A DNA stretch of 64,000 bases from Scleropages formosus (lineage: Eukaryota; Chordata; Actinopteri; Osteoglossiformes; Osteoglossidae): contig NC_041830.1 in assembly GCF_900964775.1 (NCBI RefSeq), positions 13,125,501 to 13,189,500 on the forward strand, written 5' to 3'. This document shows positions 34,383-45,800 of the stretch, piece after piece (within the stretch, counting starts at the first letter, position 1; every line of letters starts with the position of its first letter). The notes beneath the pieces are model-generated. The model was not told the origin of the DNA. It saw only the letters and a list, made by a program, of their open reading frames with translations, and made no database searches. Made by a program: the position numbers and the translations under genes.

Positions 34383-34590
34383 CATATATTCATTTAGCAG
34401 ATGCTTTTCTCCAAAGTGACGCACATCTCATAGAAAATACAATGTGTGCGTTACATTATGAGAAAGAGACATAGCTGCCGATGCGTGATTCTTAAGTACA
34501 GTTAATTACTTTCCACCATATGCACCAATGTTCATCACATGAGTAGCTCCATAAAACTTTATCCAAATATTGACGATTCCTAATCAACTT
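34383..34590. repeat. Fish interspersed repeat (family D)
   Basis: It starts ATTTAGCAGATGCTTTTCTCCAAAGTGACG, then CATCTCATAGAAAATACAATG and GAGAAAGAGACATAG. The same type of sequence recurs, more complete, at 58.5-58.9 kb. The class is unresolved; it may be a non-autonomous element sharing a tail with the V-SINE-like family. Confidence 0.5.
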
Positions 34591-35115
34591 TCTTGTATTT
34601 TTTTTTTTTTTGAGATACATATGAACATTTGCCTTACATTACAGAAATAGCTGCATAAAGGTTTCTCTAGGCATGATCTTAAAGTTACAGTGCATGAACA
34701 TTTAAACCTACCATGAATTTTATTTGCCTTTGTAGCATGTATTGTGCATTAATTTTTACATATACATCTAGCAGACATAAAAAGAACTGCAGTACATTTT
34801 AAACAGTTGCTCAAAAGAAATATGTGCAGCTATAGGAAACGCTCCACCCCTGATCTTTAGAAAAGTTGCTTAATAGTAGGCAGATATATTCATTTGAAAA
34901 GATATACTGAAAACCATACATATCTATAAGCTACGTTTCACAGGATTGTGAGACAAGAGTACATTTTATCAAATCATGTGTCAAAATGTCTCAGCTATGG
35001 TTATCTAGCTCTTCCATTAATAAAGGTTAGTGTTTTAAAATAAAGGAAAGACATGTCAACAACTCACAGCTTCTTTGATTAAAAAAAAAGTTTAAAAGAG
35101 AGCTAACAAGTTGTT

Positions 35116-35121
35116 TTTATT
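35116..35121 (-). terminator. gpr17: Probable GPR17 polyadenylation signal
   Basis: AATAAA on the minus strand, about 265 nt beyond the GPR17 stop codon. It is the first canonical signal downstream. Actual use is inferred. Confidence 0.45.
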
Positions 35122-35384
35122 CTAAGAGGAAAATATTTTCATCTGTCAATGTTATAAAAAAAAGAGGTATCTCAGGTGGGTATCCTGCACCATTAGTATA
35201 ACTTTGACATTTGTGAAGATAATACTGTAATGTTTCAAACGTGAGTCATGGATCTCCATTACAGCATAGACTTGGGTTTCAGCAAGCTCACACTGATTTC
35301 CTTCAGAGCTCAGTCTTGGTGTTTGATCTTTGCTCCCTTTGCAAAGTTTAGACTTGAGGTTCAGGAAGCACTCTTTGGCCCGTT

Positions 35385-36401
35385 TCAGAGCTCAGACTTG
35401 GCACTCAGTGAAATGTCATTGGTCCCCTTTAGCTCCCCAGTTACAGCAAGTGAAGGCCTTTTCCCATCCCCACAGAAGATCCTTCGCAAGCTGCCCCGGA
35501 ACTTCTCTGCCCCTAGAAGGTACACCAGTGGATCCAGGGCTCCATTCAGGCATGTGAGGGAGGAAGTGAAGCGATTGCCCAGCATCAGTCTCCTCCTAGC
35601 AAGGCAGGAGGCACTTGGATGGCTGTAGCCCAGGATGTAGACAGTGCGACTGGCATGGTAGGGCAGGAAGCAGAGAACATAGATTAGGAGAACCAGGCTG
35701 ACTGTCCGCAGGGCACGCAGCCTGAGAGCCGGTTCCAGCCGTGAGCCCCGCCGCAGGCTGTCAACAATGAGCAGGTAGCAAGAGAGTGTGGCCAGAAAAG
35801 GTGGAGTGAAAGCCACAGCCAGAGAGACAAGGGCCCTATGGGAGGCCTTCTCCCGGTATAGCTGCAAGCACACGGTGGCCCCGTCCACCTCAGCAGTCTG
35901 TCGGCTAGCCAGTAAGGGCACCATGGAAATGATGACCAGTGCCCACAGTGCAAAGCTGACAAAGTGGGCATACCGGGCCCTCCGCACCTTGATCGACCTC
36001 ACAGCATGCACCACAGCAAGATAGCGGTCGCCAGCAACACAGGCCAGGAAGTAGAGGCTGGCGTACATGTTGACGTAGAAGAGGAAGCCGGCCAGCCGGC
36101 AGGGCAGCTCCCCGAATGGCCAATGGCCCCCAGCAAGGTGATAAGTGGCTCTCAGTGGTACGATGACCGCATAGGAAAGGTCGGCGACAGCCAGGTGCAT
36201 CAGGAACACGTTGGTTGGGGTGGATGTCCCTCTATGGCAAGAGAACACCCACAGGGCCAGACTGTTCCCATACAAGGCCATGAAGAAGACCAGAATGTAA
36301 TATGCCCCAAAGGTCATGTTCTCCACAGTGGATTCCCTTCCACAGCTCTCAGCTGATTGGTTGGAGGACATACTGGAGACCTCGAGAGCCATAGGGTCCA
36401 T
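35385..36401 (-). CDS. gpr17: GPR17, uracil nucleotide/cysteinyl-leukotriene receptor-type GPCR
   Basis: A rhodopsin-class receptor of 338 residues in one coding exon, plasma membrane. In mammals GPR17 acts in oligodendrocyte precursors as a brake on myelination. Visible landmarks are N-glycosylation sites near the N-terminus, TM1 GNSLALWVF and TM2 LAVADL. The TM3 end is GDRYLAVVH, with DRY where I recall DRF in human. ECL2 is VCLQLYREKASH, TM6 CFLPYH and TM7 NGALDPLVYLL. The C-terminus LSAKSEL is shared with human GPR17. A pyrimidine-rich acceptor ends at 36412, ten bases before the ATG, so at least one non-coding 5' exon exists. The start MDPMALEV at 36401 is the first ATG in that exon; Met4 or Met11 are alternatives. 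Identity rests on sequence and on the neighbouring MYO7B, also adjacent in human. Confidence 0.92.
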   Translation of the reverse strand: MDPMALEVSSMSSNQSAESCGRESTVENMTFGAYYILVFFMALYGNSLALWVFSCHRGTSTPTNVFLMHLAVADLSYAVIVPLRATYHLAGGHWPFGELPCRLAGFLFYVNMYASLYFLACVAGDRYLAVVHAVRSIKVRRARYAHFVSFALWALVIISMVPLLASRQTAEVDGATVCLQLYREKASHRALVSLAVAFTPPFLATLSCYLLIVDSLRRGSRLEPALRLRALRTVSLVLLIYVLCFLPYHASRTVYILGYSHPSASCLARRRLMLGNRFTSSLTCLNGALDPLVYLLGAEKFRGSLRRIFCGDGKRPSLAVTGELKGTNDISLSAKSEL

Positions 36402-36495
36402 TTTTTAACAACTGGAAAAAACAAACCAAGACTATCTTACTTTGATTAAATTTCAAAAATGTTTTCAAGTGAACAGATACCTGTGTTATTTTATT

Positions 36496-36578
36496 GGTCT
36501 GGGGTTCGAGTCCTGCTTGGGGTGCCTTGCGACGGACTGGCATCCCATCCTGGGTGTGTCTCCTGTGTGTGTGTGTAT
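36496..36578 (+). mobile_element. Truncated family B SINE
   Basis: Only the middle is present: GGTCTGGGGTTCGAGTCCTG, then GCGACGGACTGGCATCCC, ending in TG repeats. It lies in the presumed 5' intron of GPR17. Confidence 0.7.
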
Positions 36579-37459
36579 TTATCCTATACCAAGCTTTTTA
36601 ATACAAGAGTCCCATTTAAAATATAAAATTATATCGCCCCCTACTGGAAAGACCACCATCCATATGTTTCTTCAGAGCCAATCAAGGTCTCCAATGGAGC
36701 CACAGCCACACCCCCCTCAAAAGAACCATATCTGATTGGTTAATTTTCTGTCAGGCACTAACCTTACGTATTGAACTTCTTTGGTTCATCTGTTCAACAA
36801 GCAAGAAATTGCAGACGTCATCAATAAAAAATCTTACCTAACTTCAGTTAGTAATCTAGAGTCTCTAGTTTCTAGTTTCAGCCTACGGAAACAACCCATC
36901 AGAGCTAAGAGTTTGTGCCACAGGAGTGAATAAATGCAAACACCTCCTAAAAAAGGTGCCCATTTAATACACATGCTGACACCACAGCAGCAGGAAATTA
37001 CTGAAACGCATAAATGAAGAACAAATTCGTCACTTCAGCTTTTTAAATGCAGATTAGCCTTTCCTGATCAGAGGCTCTACAAATATAATTTTGCTGTGCA
37101 GTTATGTGGATGGTTCTGGCTCCATGCTCCGGCTCAGTCGAGCAATGAACGAGACCAAAATAACACCTGGGGGATGCGCCCCATGCAGTCAACATAGCAT
37201 TACACAGCAGACTTCAATATCAATGTGCCAGATTCACATCCCATTTCTGTCTAACATTTATGAAGTGGCACTGCACGTTGACAGGCTGTTTGAAGGAAGT
37301 GATTTGGAAAGACATGCAAAAATGATATAATGCCATTTTGCAATTTTATTCATATCTGTGAATCCATAATCACTCCAGTAACAGCATCAAGTTTCATAAA
37401 AGGGCATAATCGTGAGCTACTGTGTTTGGGTCTAAGTCAAGCAACACAATTACAACAAC

Positions 37460-37505
37460 ACGATGATAATAATAACAGCAATAATAATAATAATACTAAT
37501 AATTT
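37460..37505. repeat. AAT-rich microsatellite
   Basis: Imperfect ATAATA/AATAACA units. The array immediately precedes the candidate GPR17 5' exon. Confidence 0.8.
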
Positions 37506-37527
37506 TCAACCAAAGTGAAAGACTTAC

Positions 37528-37566
37528 TCGCGTGACTGTCTCCAATGGACGTTTGCCACCAGGGTG
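37528..37566 (-). other. Candidate non-coding 5' exon of GPR17
   Basis: On the minus strand, CTCTTTGCAG is followed by 39 nt and then a strong donor GTAAGT at 37527-37522, about 1.1 kb upstream of the GPR17 coding exon. It could also be the 3' end of a longer first exon. No transcript evidence is available. Confidence 0.35.
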
Positions 37567-38777
37567 CTGCAAAGAGAACCAGCCGAAAGCTAGCGGATCA
37601 GAGACCTCATGCAGAATGAGGGACGGGGCAGTGCAGGAAAGGGTGCAATGAGGTGGGGCAGGAGGGCGGCTGTAGGCACACCCCAAAAGTCCATCTGACG
37701 GAGGATGTTGTGTGGGACAAACCGATGGGCTCCACAAGAGTTTCATCACAAGGTTTGCACCACAACACTTTCGGCTGGAACACATCCCTACCTATTTTGT
37801 ACTTGGCCCCTCTGTGAAGGCCACTTGTGCAATTGACAATGACCTGAAATCTACAGAGGGAGGAGGGGGGTCTCATTATATTTGGAAGAAAGGGGTTGTA
37901 TGCCCCCCATCAGGCTGCACTGCCAGTCATGGTGCCATGGAAACCAGTCTTGGTCATAGGGGTTCCTGCTCTGACACCAGAACCCCCACCTCCAGCTCCC
38001 CCAACCCCAATAGATAGAGGGTCGATTGTGTGGTTAATTGCGCTGTCGGAGGATAAATGCACAGAGGCGATTCCTCATAGGCTGTCTGAAATCAAAAAAG
38101 CCCCCTGTGCTCCTGGGAGGAAGGATGGGTTGGGGGGGGCGGCGACAGAGACAGGCCTTCTTTTTGCCTTTCCAGCGCAAGCAATGCCTTACAGCTGAGG
38201 GGTTTATAATAACCAGCTCCACTCACGCCAGACGCATGTGGCATACAATGCGACGGCACAGATAACATTTCTTTCAAAAGCAGCAAGCACAGCTGTACGG
38301 CCGACATTTTGCGCCATTATCCCGATCGGACACATCTGCATGTCAGCGGGACTCGGTGGCCTGAATGAGGGTACTGTCTAACAGAGCCCATAGTCAGTGT
38401 TCAGTGCCAGACCGCATACCACGCTCAGTGGCTCACGTTGTCCTCTCTGTAAATTCTAACAACCGATTTTCTTCATTATACGACTTTTACCTGCGCAAAG
38501 CTGCTGTGGTCTACAACACTTGAGGAGAACAACAGAAAAATCCCTCAAGCGCAGCAAACCATTAATTGAAAGTATACATAATTTATAATAATACAATAAT
38601 ATAGTATATTATTATACTTTATGTTAATGATACATTATAAAAATTAGAATATCTAAGCATTTACTTAACATGACTTGTACATATACGGCTGCAGAAATAT
38701 TTGGTGATTTTTTTGTTACTGGTTTCAGTTGAGTTAATGAAATCAAGACTTTTTCATACTGTAATTGATGGTGGTAA

Positions 38778-38803
38778 TGACACACACACACACACACACA
38801 CGC
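38778..38803. repeat. (CA)n microsatellite
   Basis: About 12 CA units with one CG interruption. Confidence 0.9.
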
Positions 38804-39839
38804 ACACCGAGTGGGACCTGGCCAAGCCTGCTGCACCACCATGCCCCCATGGTAATGACATGTGAATTAAATTTTTAGTGTCAAATGATCCAGCTCATTA
38901 ACCGCAAAAACAATGTATGGATCTGGGGGTACATGTGTGCCACACCTCAAAGATTAGCTCAGAAAATCATGACGGTGACAGATGCCATACTGACAGTGGG
39001 GGTGTAAAAAAACACATAACACATGGGTTTGTGGGATCTCATTCATTTTGTCCTACTCAGAACTCAGCGTTCACATCATTCACACAACAATGTGACGTTC
39101 TCACAGATTGATCATTTTTATTTGTTTTTTCTACAGATCTTACACAGCACACAAAGCAATATTTTTAACTGTAAAATTTCACTGGTATTAAATAAAATAT
39201 ATAGAAGAAATTCTTTCCAGAACATAACATAGCATGCAAGTTATAAATGATTATTGAACTGATTGCACTTCCTCAGCAATTCCATCTGGACTCAAGAAGT
39301 AATACAAAACACAACCAAAAAAACTACTAATAAATAACTGTTCAAGCTCCTGATATAACATCGCACTCACACCAGCCTAAAAGACATTTTGATGATGAAA
39401 TCCACCAGTAGGGTAGGGTGATTTGTCCAGAATTATCCAACTGTATAATGTGGGCCAATATATAACAATTAGTGCACCTAATAGCTATGCTGAAACGCTA
39501 CATAAATGTGTTCGCTGGAATTTGTACATTGCGTTCCTGCATGTTTACCCAATATATACTCCATTTTACATGAGCTTTCATTCAAGGGTTCGTAAATTCG
39601 ACACCAGATTGAGGTGGCTTCACGAAAACAACGACATGTGGATTTGATGGGGCCGATCAATAACGGACTCTAACACATAGGCTAAGCTACGCTTCTCCCA
39701 AATTCTATGGACTGATCAAGTGCTGATTGATTGGACAGGTGTGGCACCATCGAATATGAGTGGTACGGCTGCGAACTCAGCATAGGTATGTGGAGACACC
39801 GTCTTGCTGCCAGCCCCCTCATCCTTGTCCAGGCAGGTC

Positions 39840-42800
39840 TCAGGAGGAGAAGAAATTATTTCTGGGAAGAACTGTCCTCTCGTTGTGGTACATGTTGATG
39901 TAGGACTGCAACAAGTCATCTATTTTGTAGCCCTTGAGAAAAGAAAGACATGTTATAACCGGTACACAGAAGTCCTTACATGAAGACAAGTTAACGGGTC
40001 GTCCCCTAAAAGAGGAAAAGATGACTGGCCAGCCGTTGCAGAACGAGCAGCTCGTTTTGTACTGTGCGACTACAGAAGATGGGATCTTACCAAGGAAGTC
40101 TCACAGAGGATTGTGCTGCCATTGACCAGATTTCCAATGGTTATGTGAAAGTAGGTGCTGCCGCTGAACCAGTTTGTAATGCGGTTAAAGGGGTGTGTTG
40201 CCAGAACCTCCTAGTTTGATAGATTAGGAAGAAAAACAGTAGCATAGAGATTCAATATGGACATGAGACTGATGAATGGGTCAAAAAAAGACATAGCGCT
40301 GCCATAAAATTAAGTATGACGTATAATTACAAGGTGGAAATGATGTCTGCTTTTGAAAGAGACACTAATTATTTATATATATGACACAGCACTGCCATTA
40401 AATTAAACATGAAGTATAGTTACATGGTAATAAAATAAATGATAATGTGTGGTTTGGTAAGACACTATATATAATAGATAAATACACATAGCTATAAATT
40501 CCAAGTAAATTAATCTTGTAGAAGTACAATTACCTTGGTTTTGGGGTGGATGAAGAGGACTCCTTGTTTACTGATTGCAATCATTATGATACTGGGGAAA
40601 CTGGGCTCAGATGTTTGCTGTACAAACAAGACCAGATGTTTCATTATTAACAATAATGAAACCTGTATCCACTGTAATGGTCCTTCATAATCCTGTAGAT
40701 TGCTCTAATTGTGTATGTCTGTCCCTTCGAAAACCCGCTCTCACCTTCACTTCAAAGAAAGCACAACCAAATGTGGGCCACCGGCAGATAGCTCTGAGAA
40801 ATTCCACTTTTGATTCATCCACACTCATCCCGGCTTGCTTGTTGTAAGCATTAATTATGTGCTAAAACGATAAGAAGATGCATATATTCCTCATGGGATC
40901 TGGAATTTTGCTTCTGCTGAACACCTAAAAATGTACAGAACATCAAAGAAACATCTGAAGGTCTCATCTTTAGTTTCCCCTCACCTTTTTCCACTCTTCA
41001 GCAGACATGATCCTCATCTGGTCAGCAGGCACCAGGTCCTTCAACATTTTGGGGATCATTACAAACTGTGACCTGTCTGTGTCCACCTTCACTCTGAATA
41101 GGAAGCCCGCCAAGTTCACCATGTCCTCCTTGGAACACTTATGGTACCCACGCAGGTATTTGGGCAGCTCCTAGGGAGCGACAGGGCGAAGAACCAACAT
41201 CAAAACAATATCCAATAACTTGAAGGAGGCTGTCTCTCAAAATGTCAAAGAGCAGTACATGTCAATGGTGTGATCACCAACATGATGAAGCTATTTCATA
41301 AGAAACAATTAATCCATCTCATCGACAGCCACTTCTTGTGGAAATGATAAAACGGACCAAGAGGGGAACCAAAAAGAAGCCAGGGAAGACGAAACTGATC
41401 TTGAAATAAGTATTTGTGTGTGTAGCCCTATTAAATCGATGCTACCTTTTGTGTCTTGTTGATTCATGGAATGTGAAGTAAGTGTCACACTTACTGTACC
41501 TGTGGAAAGTGGAATGTGAAGTCAGCCTGCAGGTCTCTCCCTGGGATCACGTTAAACCAGAGCTTTCGCATGAAGAATACGAGATAGGGCATGTTGGTTG
41601 GAATTCCTGTGAGACCAAAAGGCCAGTTACAGGTGAGAACTGACAGGCGAGTAAAAGAAAGGGGTTCTCCGATAATAGCAGAACACCAGCTTGTAAGAAT
41701 TCTGCATTTCTGCTATACTTTACCATCTTTGGGCTTTTTGGATTTCTTTGGGTTGTCAGTGATTTGCTTTAGACTATCGAAGAAGTAATCTGTGTCATTC
41801 AAGCTCTGAACCTGAAAGCAGAAGAACAACGTCACAGCCACACACTGACGCAAAGCACTTACTTGCATTAGAGCTTGTTCAGTGTGGAAGCAATACTACG
41901 TTAAAAGTAGGAGGTACCCTGTCAGTGGTTTTCACAAAGAGGCTAAAGCCATCAGCCGACGCCAGTAAGAGTTTAGCAGCAATGTTGCGGCAGAGGTCCC
42001 GTATCCTGGTGGTGGTGGTCACTTCAAAGATCTAACAGAAAGGTAATCACTGAATTTGCAGGAAAGGGTTCTCAATGGATTGGTGGATGTTTCTCTAGTG
42101 AGGCTTGGAAGTCTCCCTTACCTCCTCCGTTTCATTTGGGAAGTGGACTTTGTGGAAGATCTGGGTGCTATTCTGCTGGATGGCATCAACCTCCACTTGG
42201 TGAGGGGCCCGTTTCCGGGGCTCCATTCTGCAGCAAGGAACCCCACGATTTCTCATCAACACTCAACCATATGGACTCAGACAGAGCAACTGAGATCTCT
42301 ACTTTTAACCAATGAATGTACACAGTCACGGTATGGTTGGTAGCATAGTAATAGACCATCAAACCTAAACATTCAATGTTTCTTGAAAAATACAGAATTT
42401 CCAACATCTCTTCTAGCTGGGAGGCCTTACCTCATCATTCCCTTCATCCTCTTGAGGCACTCAGATGCCAGTGGCTCACGGGGCCGGGTCTCCAGGAACC
42501 GCAATGTGTAGCGAAGCAGGGCCTGGCTTGGGGGGAAGAGGCCACAGCAGAGCCACAGGAGCTGCCAGCCATTGTTCATGCTCATCCTGAGAAGCACAGG
42601 TACCTGCTGAGGTCAGGGCTCAAGGCCGCCTGTAGGCTTACCATCCTACTATCTTAATATCTTCTTCCGTACTCTCACGTATGCTTTGCAGAGGTGCCTC
42701 AAACAGCTTAAAGAACTGGTTTAGAAATTACCATGGCAATCTGCCTCAAGATTTCTGCTACAGACTTGTTGCAAAACTATATTTCTGTTACTCACTGTCA

Positions 42801-45800
42801 AACACAGGGGATTGATACTTGGCCACAAAGTAGCTATAAAGCAGACCTGTCACCTTCAGAGAGCAAAGATGTGTAAAGACTAGGTCAATAAAAGGTAATG
42901 TAATGAGACACTCCGAAAAAGTGTAGCATCAACAACTGGAATGTCTGAGAAAATTATTGTCTTTTGCTGAGAACATTACTGAAAAGAGCAATGGTTTCTA
43001 GAAGTTAATTGTACATATCTTAGTAGGGTTCTGTGTCAAAGTGAAACACAAACCTGTTGTGGTTGTTTGTCATCTGCCTCATGATCTGACAGAAGACTTC
43101 ATCTCTGAGGTCCTCATTCTGCATGGCAGGGCCAAAGATCTGGTCCGTTAGTTCCAGGGGACTGCGGACAAGCTTGGTGGGGTAATCCCCCATGTATTTC
43201 AGAATAGGTGCAGACAAAGTCAAGGAAAAAGAGTTTCCCCATAAGAGACAAAACAAAGCCCTAATTATGAGCTTGGGATGGGTTTCCTCCTACTCAGTAA
43301 CATTATTTACACTCTCCCAAGATGTTGTCTTTAATTATGCATTCTGTCATATTTTGCGAGGTAAGTTTAATGAATCTGCCACTATTACTATAAACGGTGT
43401 AATAATACTTCAGTTTACTGCCATCATTTGTTTAGATTAAGACAGCTCTTCTAATGAAGCTGACACTCCACTGTTTCCTGATGATATTATCTCACCCTGG
43501 AAGGATATCAGTGAAGCATAGGCAGGCCTGCTGGCAAAGCTCTGAGTTGCCCTCTAGTCTCTTTAGCAGTGGTTGCCTGAGGGGTTCCTGGGAGCAGGCC
43601 CAGAGCTTCTCCTTAGCTCCACCTTTACTCCGGTCCTTGCCAGGTTGTCTAGAGGCCCAAGATGGAGAACAAAGAAAGATCACTGAGGTTCACCTCAGTG
43701 CTTGAGAAATGAAGTTTGCAAAGGCAAAGCAATTTTCCATCAAGTGTCCCTACCTAAAGTATTCAAAGGAGAACTCTTTTAGCGAGACAGGTGCCACTCG
43801 GTCCACGGTAGTTTCTCCTCCCTGGGTGGTCTGCACAACGGAATTCTTTTTCTCTGAAGGCAGGTTCAGCAAGCTCTATAACCAGAGCCACACAAAGCAA
43901 TTAATAGGGCTGCACCATGCAGGCCTCATCATACCATTCTGGTGACTGACACTCATTACATGTAGCGATGAAGTGAACTATACCAGAAGCTCATTGGTTG
44001 GCTTGTTAAGGATTGGCAGGATCAAGATGGCATCCACTGAGATGGCCCCTGTTAGGCCAGTCCGTTCATTTTTCCCCTTAATCCAGCCGCGGTTATGCAA
44101 ATTCTCACTGTCTTTGATGAGGAAAAGCATATCTCCTTTCTTGACACTGAGAAATGTGGGGTCATCTACAGAAAGGCAAAAGTAGTAATATTATTTCATG
44201 AAAACAAGTGGTATAGCTGCTAGAGTCTGCAATCTTTCCCAAGAGACCAGTACCAAGTCATTATCTTGGGTAGGGTCCTCAAAATCCTACCTTGTCTGCT
44301 GGAGTCCTGCAATGCTACAGCGTAGTGAGATCGCTCTTTAAGTCCTTCCAGAAACATCCCCACCAGCTGCCCCATTTCCTCCACAGAGGAGGAGCAGAGA
44401 GTGATGTTTCCCTTCAGCGTGGTCAGTGAGAGGAACTGTACGGCCGCATTGCCATCGCTGCAGTGGGCAGTGGTGAGAGGCAGGAAGAGCAGATATACAT
44501 GGAAATTGATTTTTCGGTTCCAGTGTTCATTGTCTAACCTTTTTCTATTTATGAATCTACACTATACAACGATTGTTCATTTCCTCTTTTATCCTTATGT
44601 TTGCCTCAATACCTTATCATGTCAACCCCAGTAATTTCAGGGAAAGGGAATTCCTGGAGCACCTCTTTGTCATCCCGGAAAGAGATCCCAGAACAATTAA
44701 CAGTGGCAAACATCTTGTCTTTGAGTAAATCTGGACCTGTGGATGCATGACCTGCTAAATTAGTACACATAAAAAAAAACAGTAAAAAGGCCCATAGAGA
44801 TAACAAAAAGGTATGTTTTACCTGAAGATTTTTCAACTTCAAAAAATTTGGAGAAGGACATAGACCACTTCAGGTGAGCATAATCTACAACTTCTGCCTT
44901 CACGGTGTCTGCACTCCTGTTTGACTTTATGTAAGGACCCTAAAAAGATATAAAAGTCCAACACATTTTATAGAGAGCTTTATGACAGTAGCAGAAATAT
45001 GTAATATGTAAATATTTTAAAACTATCCAGGAAGGCTGAAGATGGTTTCAAATGGTGTTTTGCATACCTTAAGATATTCTGTCTTAATGTGCTGAGCCAA
45101 TTTAGCCTGTGACTTGGTTTCAATTAAAGTGATGTTCATACATTCCTGAACCACTTTCTTTGCATTCTCGTCACTGGCATCTGCTCCAAACTGCACATAG
45201 AAGTGTTTCGCTGCAAGCTGGATATAATCATCCTCCTGGAGGTCACACATGACATGAGTGTTGAGTGAGACCCACTCAGATGTCAACTAAATTCACATTT
45301 GACTTTGTAAATCAGTTTTGCTTTTAGGTTGGTTGATTGGTATAAGAAACTTGTACAACATCAACAGCTCAAAATATTGCCGAAACAAGTTAAAATGTTG
45401 AACAGCATGAGATGAAGTTTTCCTCTTCATTCTGGACATAATGCGTTAAACCTATGCAGCAAAGATTGCCGGAGAGTCAGGTGGGGAGCTATAGGTCTGT
45501 AGTCTCAGTCACCTTGTCTGACTGGTATTCTCCTTGCTTCAGACCGTGGATGATCTGCTTATAGATGAGGTTGGTGCTGATGGGGTCCTGACTGCAGTCG
45601 TGCCAGGGCGTAAAGATCTCCTTGCGAAAGTAGAGGCGCCAAGGTGCATGCTGCTCCTCCTCACCTCTCCTCTTCACCTCCTGCTCACACTGTGAGATGG
45701 CATCCATAACGTGTTGCTTGCCAGAACCCAGTGACCACAGCTGCAAACACGGACAGCATTCCTTTCAAAATTAGTGGGTTGTGCTCGCTAACAGTGTACT

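Larger units (their letters stand above)
33915..35384. other. Intergenic, TRIM gene 5 to GPR17
   Basis: No gene was recognised apart from an exon-like segment at 34093-34149 and a fish repeat (about 34383-34590). The rest is AT-rich. The last 270 bp should be the GPR17 3' UTR. Confidence 0.5.
36580..39839. other. Intergenic, GPR17 to MYO7B
   Basis: No coding exon was recognised, and no LIM-domain exon of LIMS2 on either strand. Microsatellites lie at 37460-37505 (AAT-type) and 38778-38803 (CA). Unique, complex sequence at 37500-38420 is a candidate promoter/enhancer block. Confidence 0.5.
39840..43648 (-). other. myo7b: MYO7B second MyTH4-FERM and C-terminus, exons 36-47
   Basis: Exons are 43509-43648, 43054-43207, 42431-42586, 42122-42227, 41918-42031, 41724-41811, 41500-41606, 40985-41170, 40745-40861, 40534-40617, 40091-40210 and 39840-39932. 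MyTH4 shows [20 protein letters not shown] and [19 protein letters not shown] shows [33 protein letters not shown] and [12 protein letters not shown]. The tail [12 protein letters not shown] closes the domain. In mammals this module binds USH1C/harmonin. Confidence 0.9.

Noticed and set aside
35684-36356. Long frames antisense or out of frame to GPR17
   Set aside because: Shadows of the GPCR coding exon; only the 338-codon frame shows transmembrane and family motifs.
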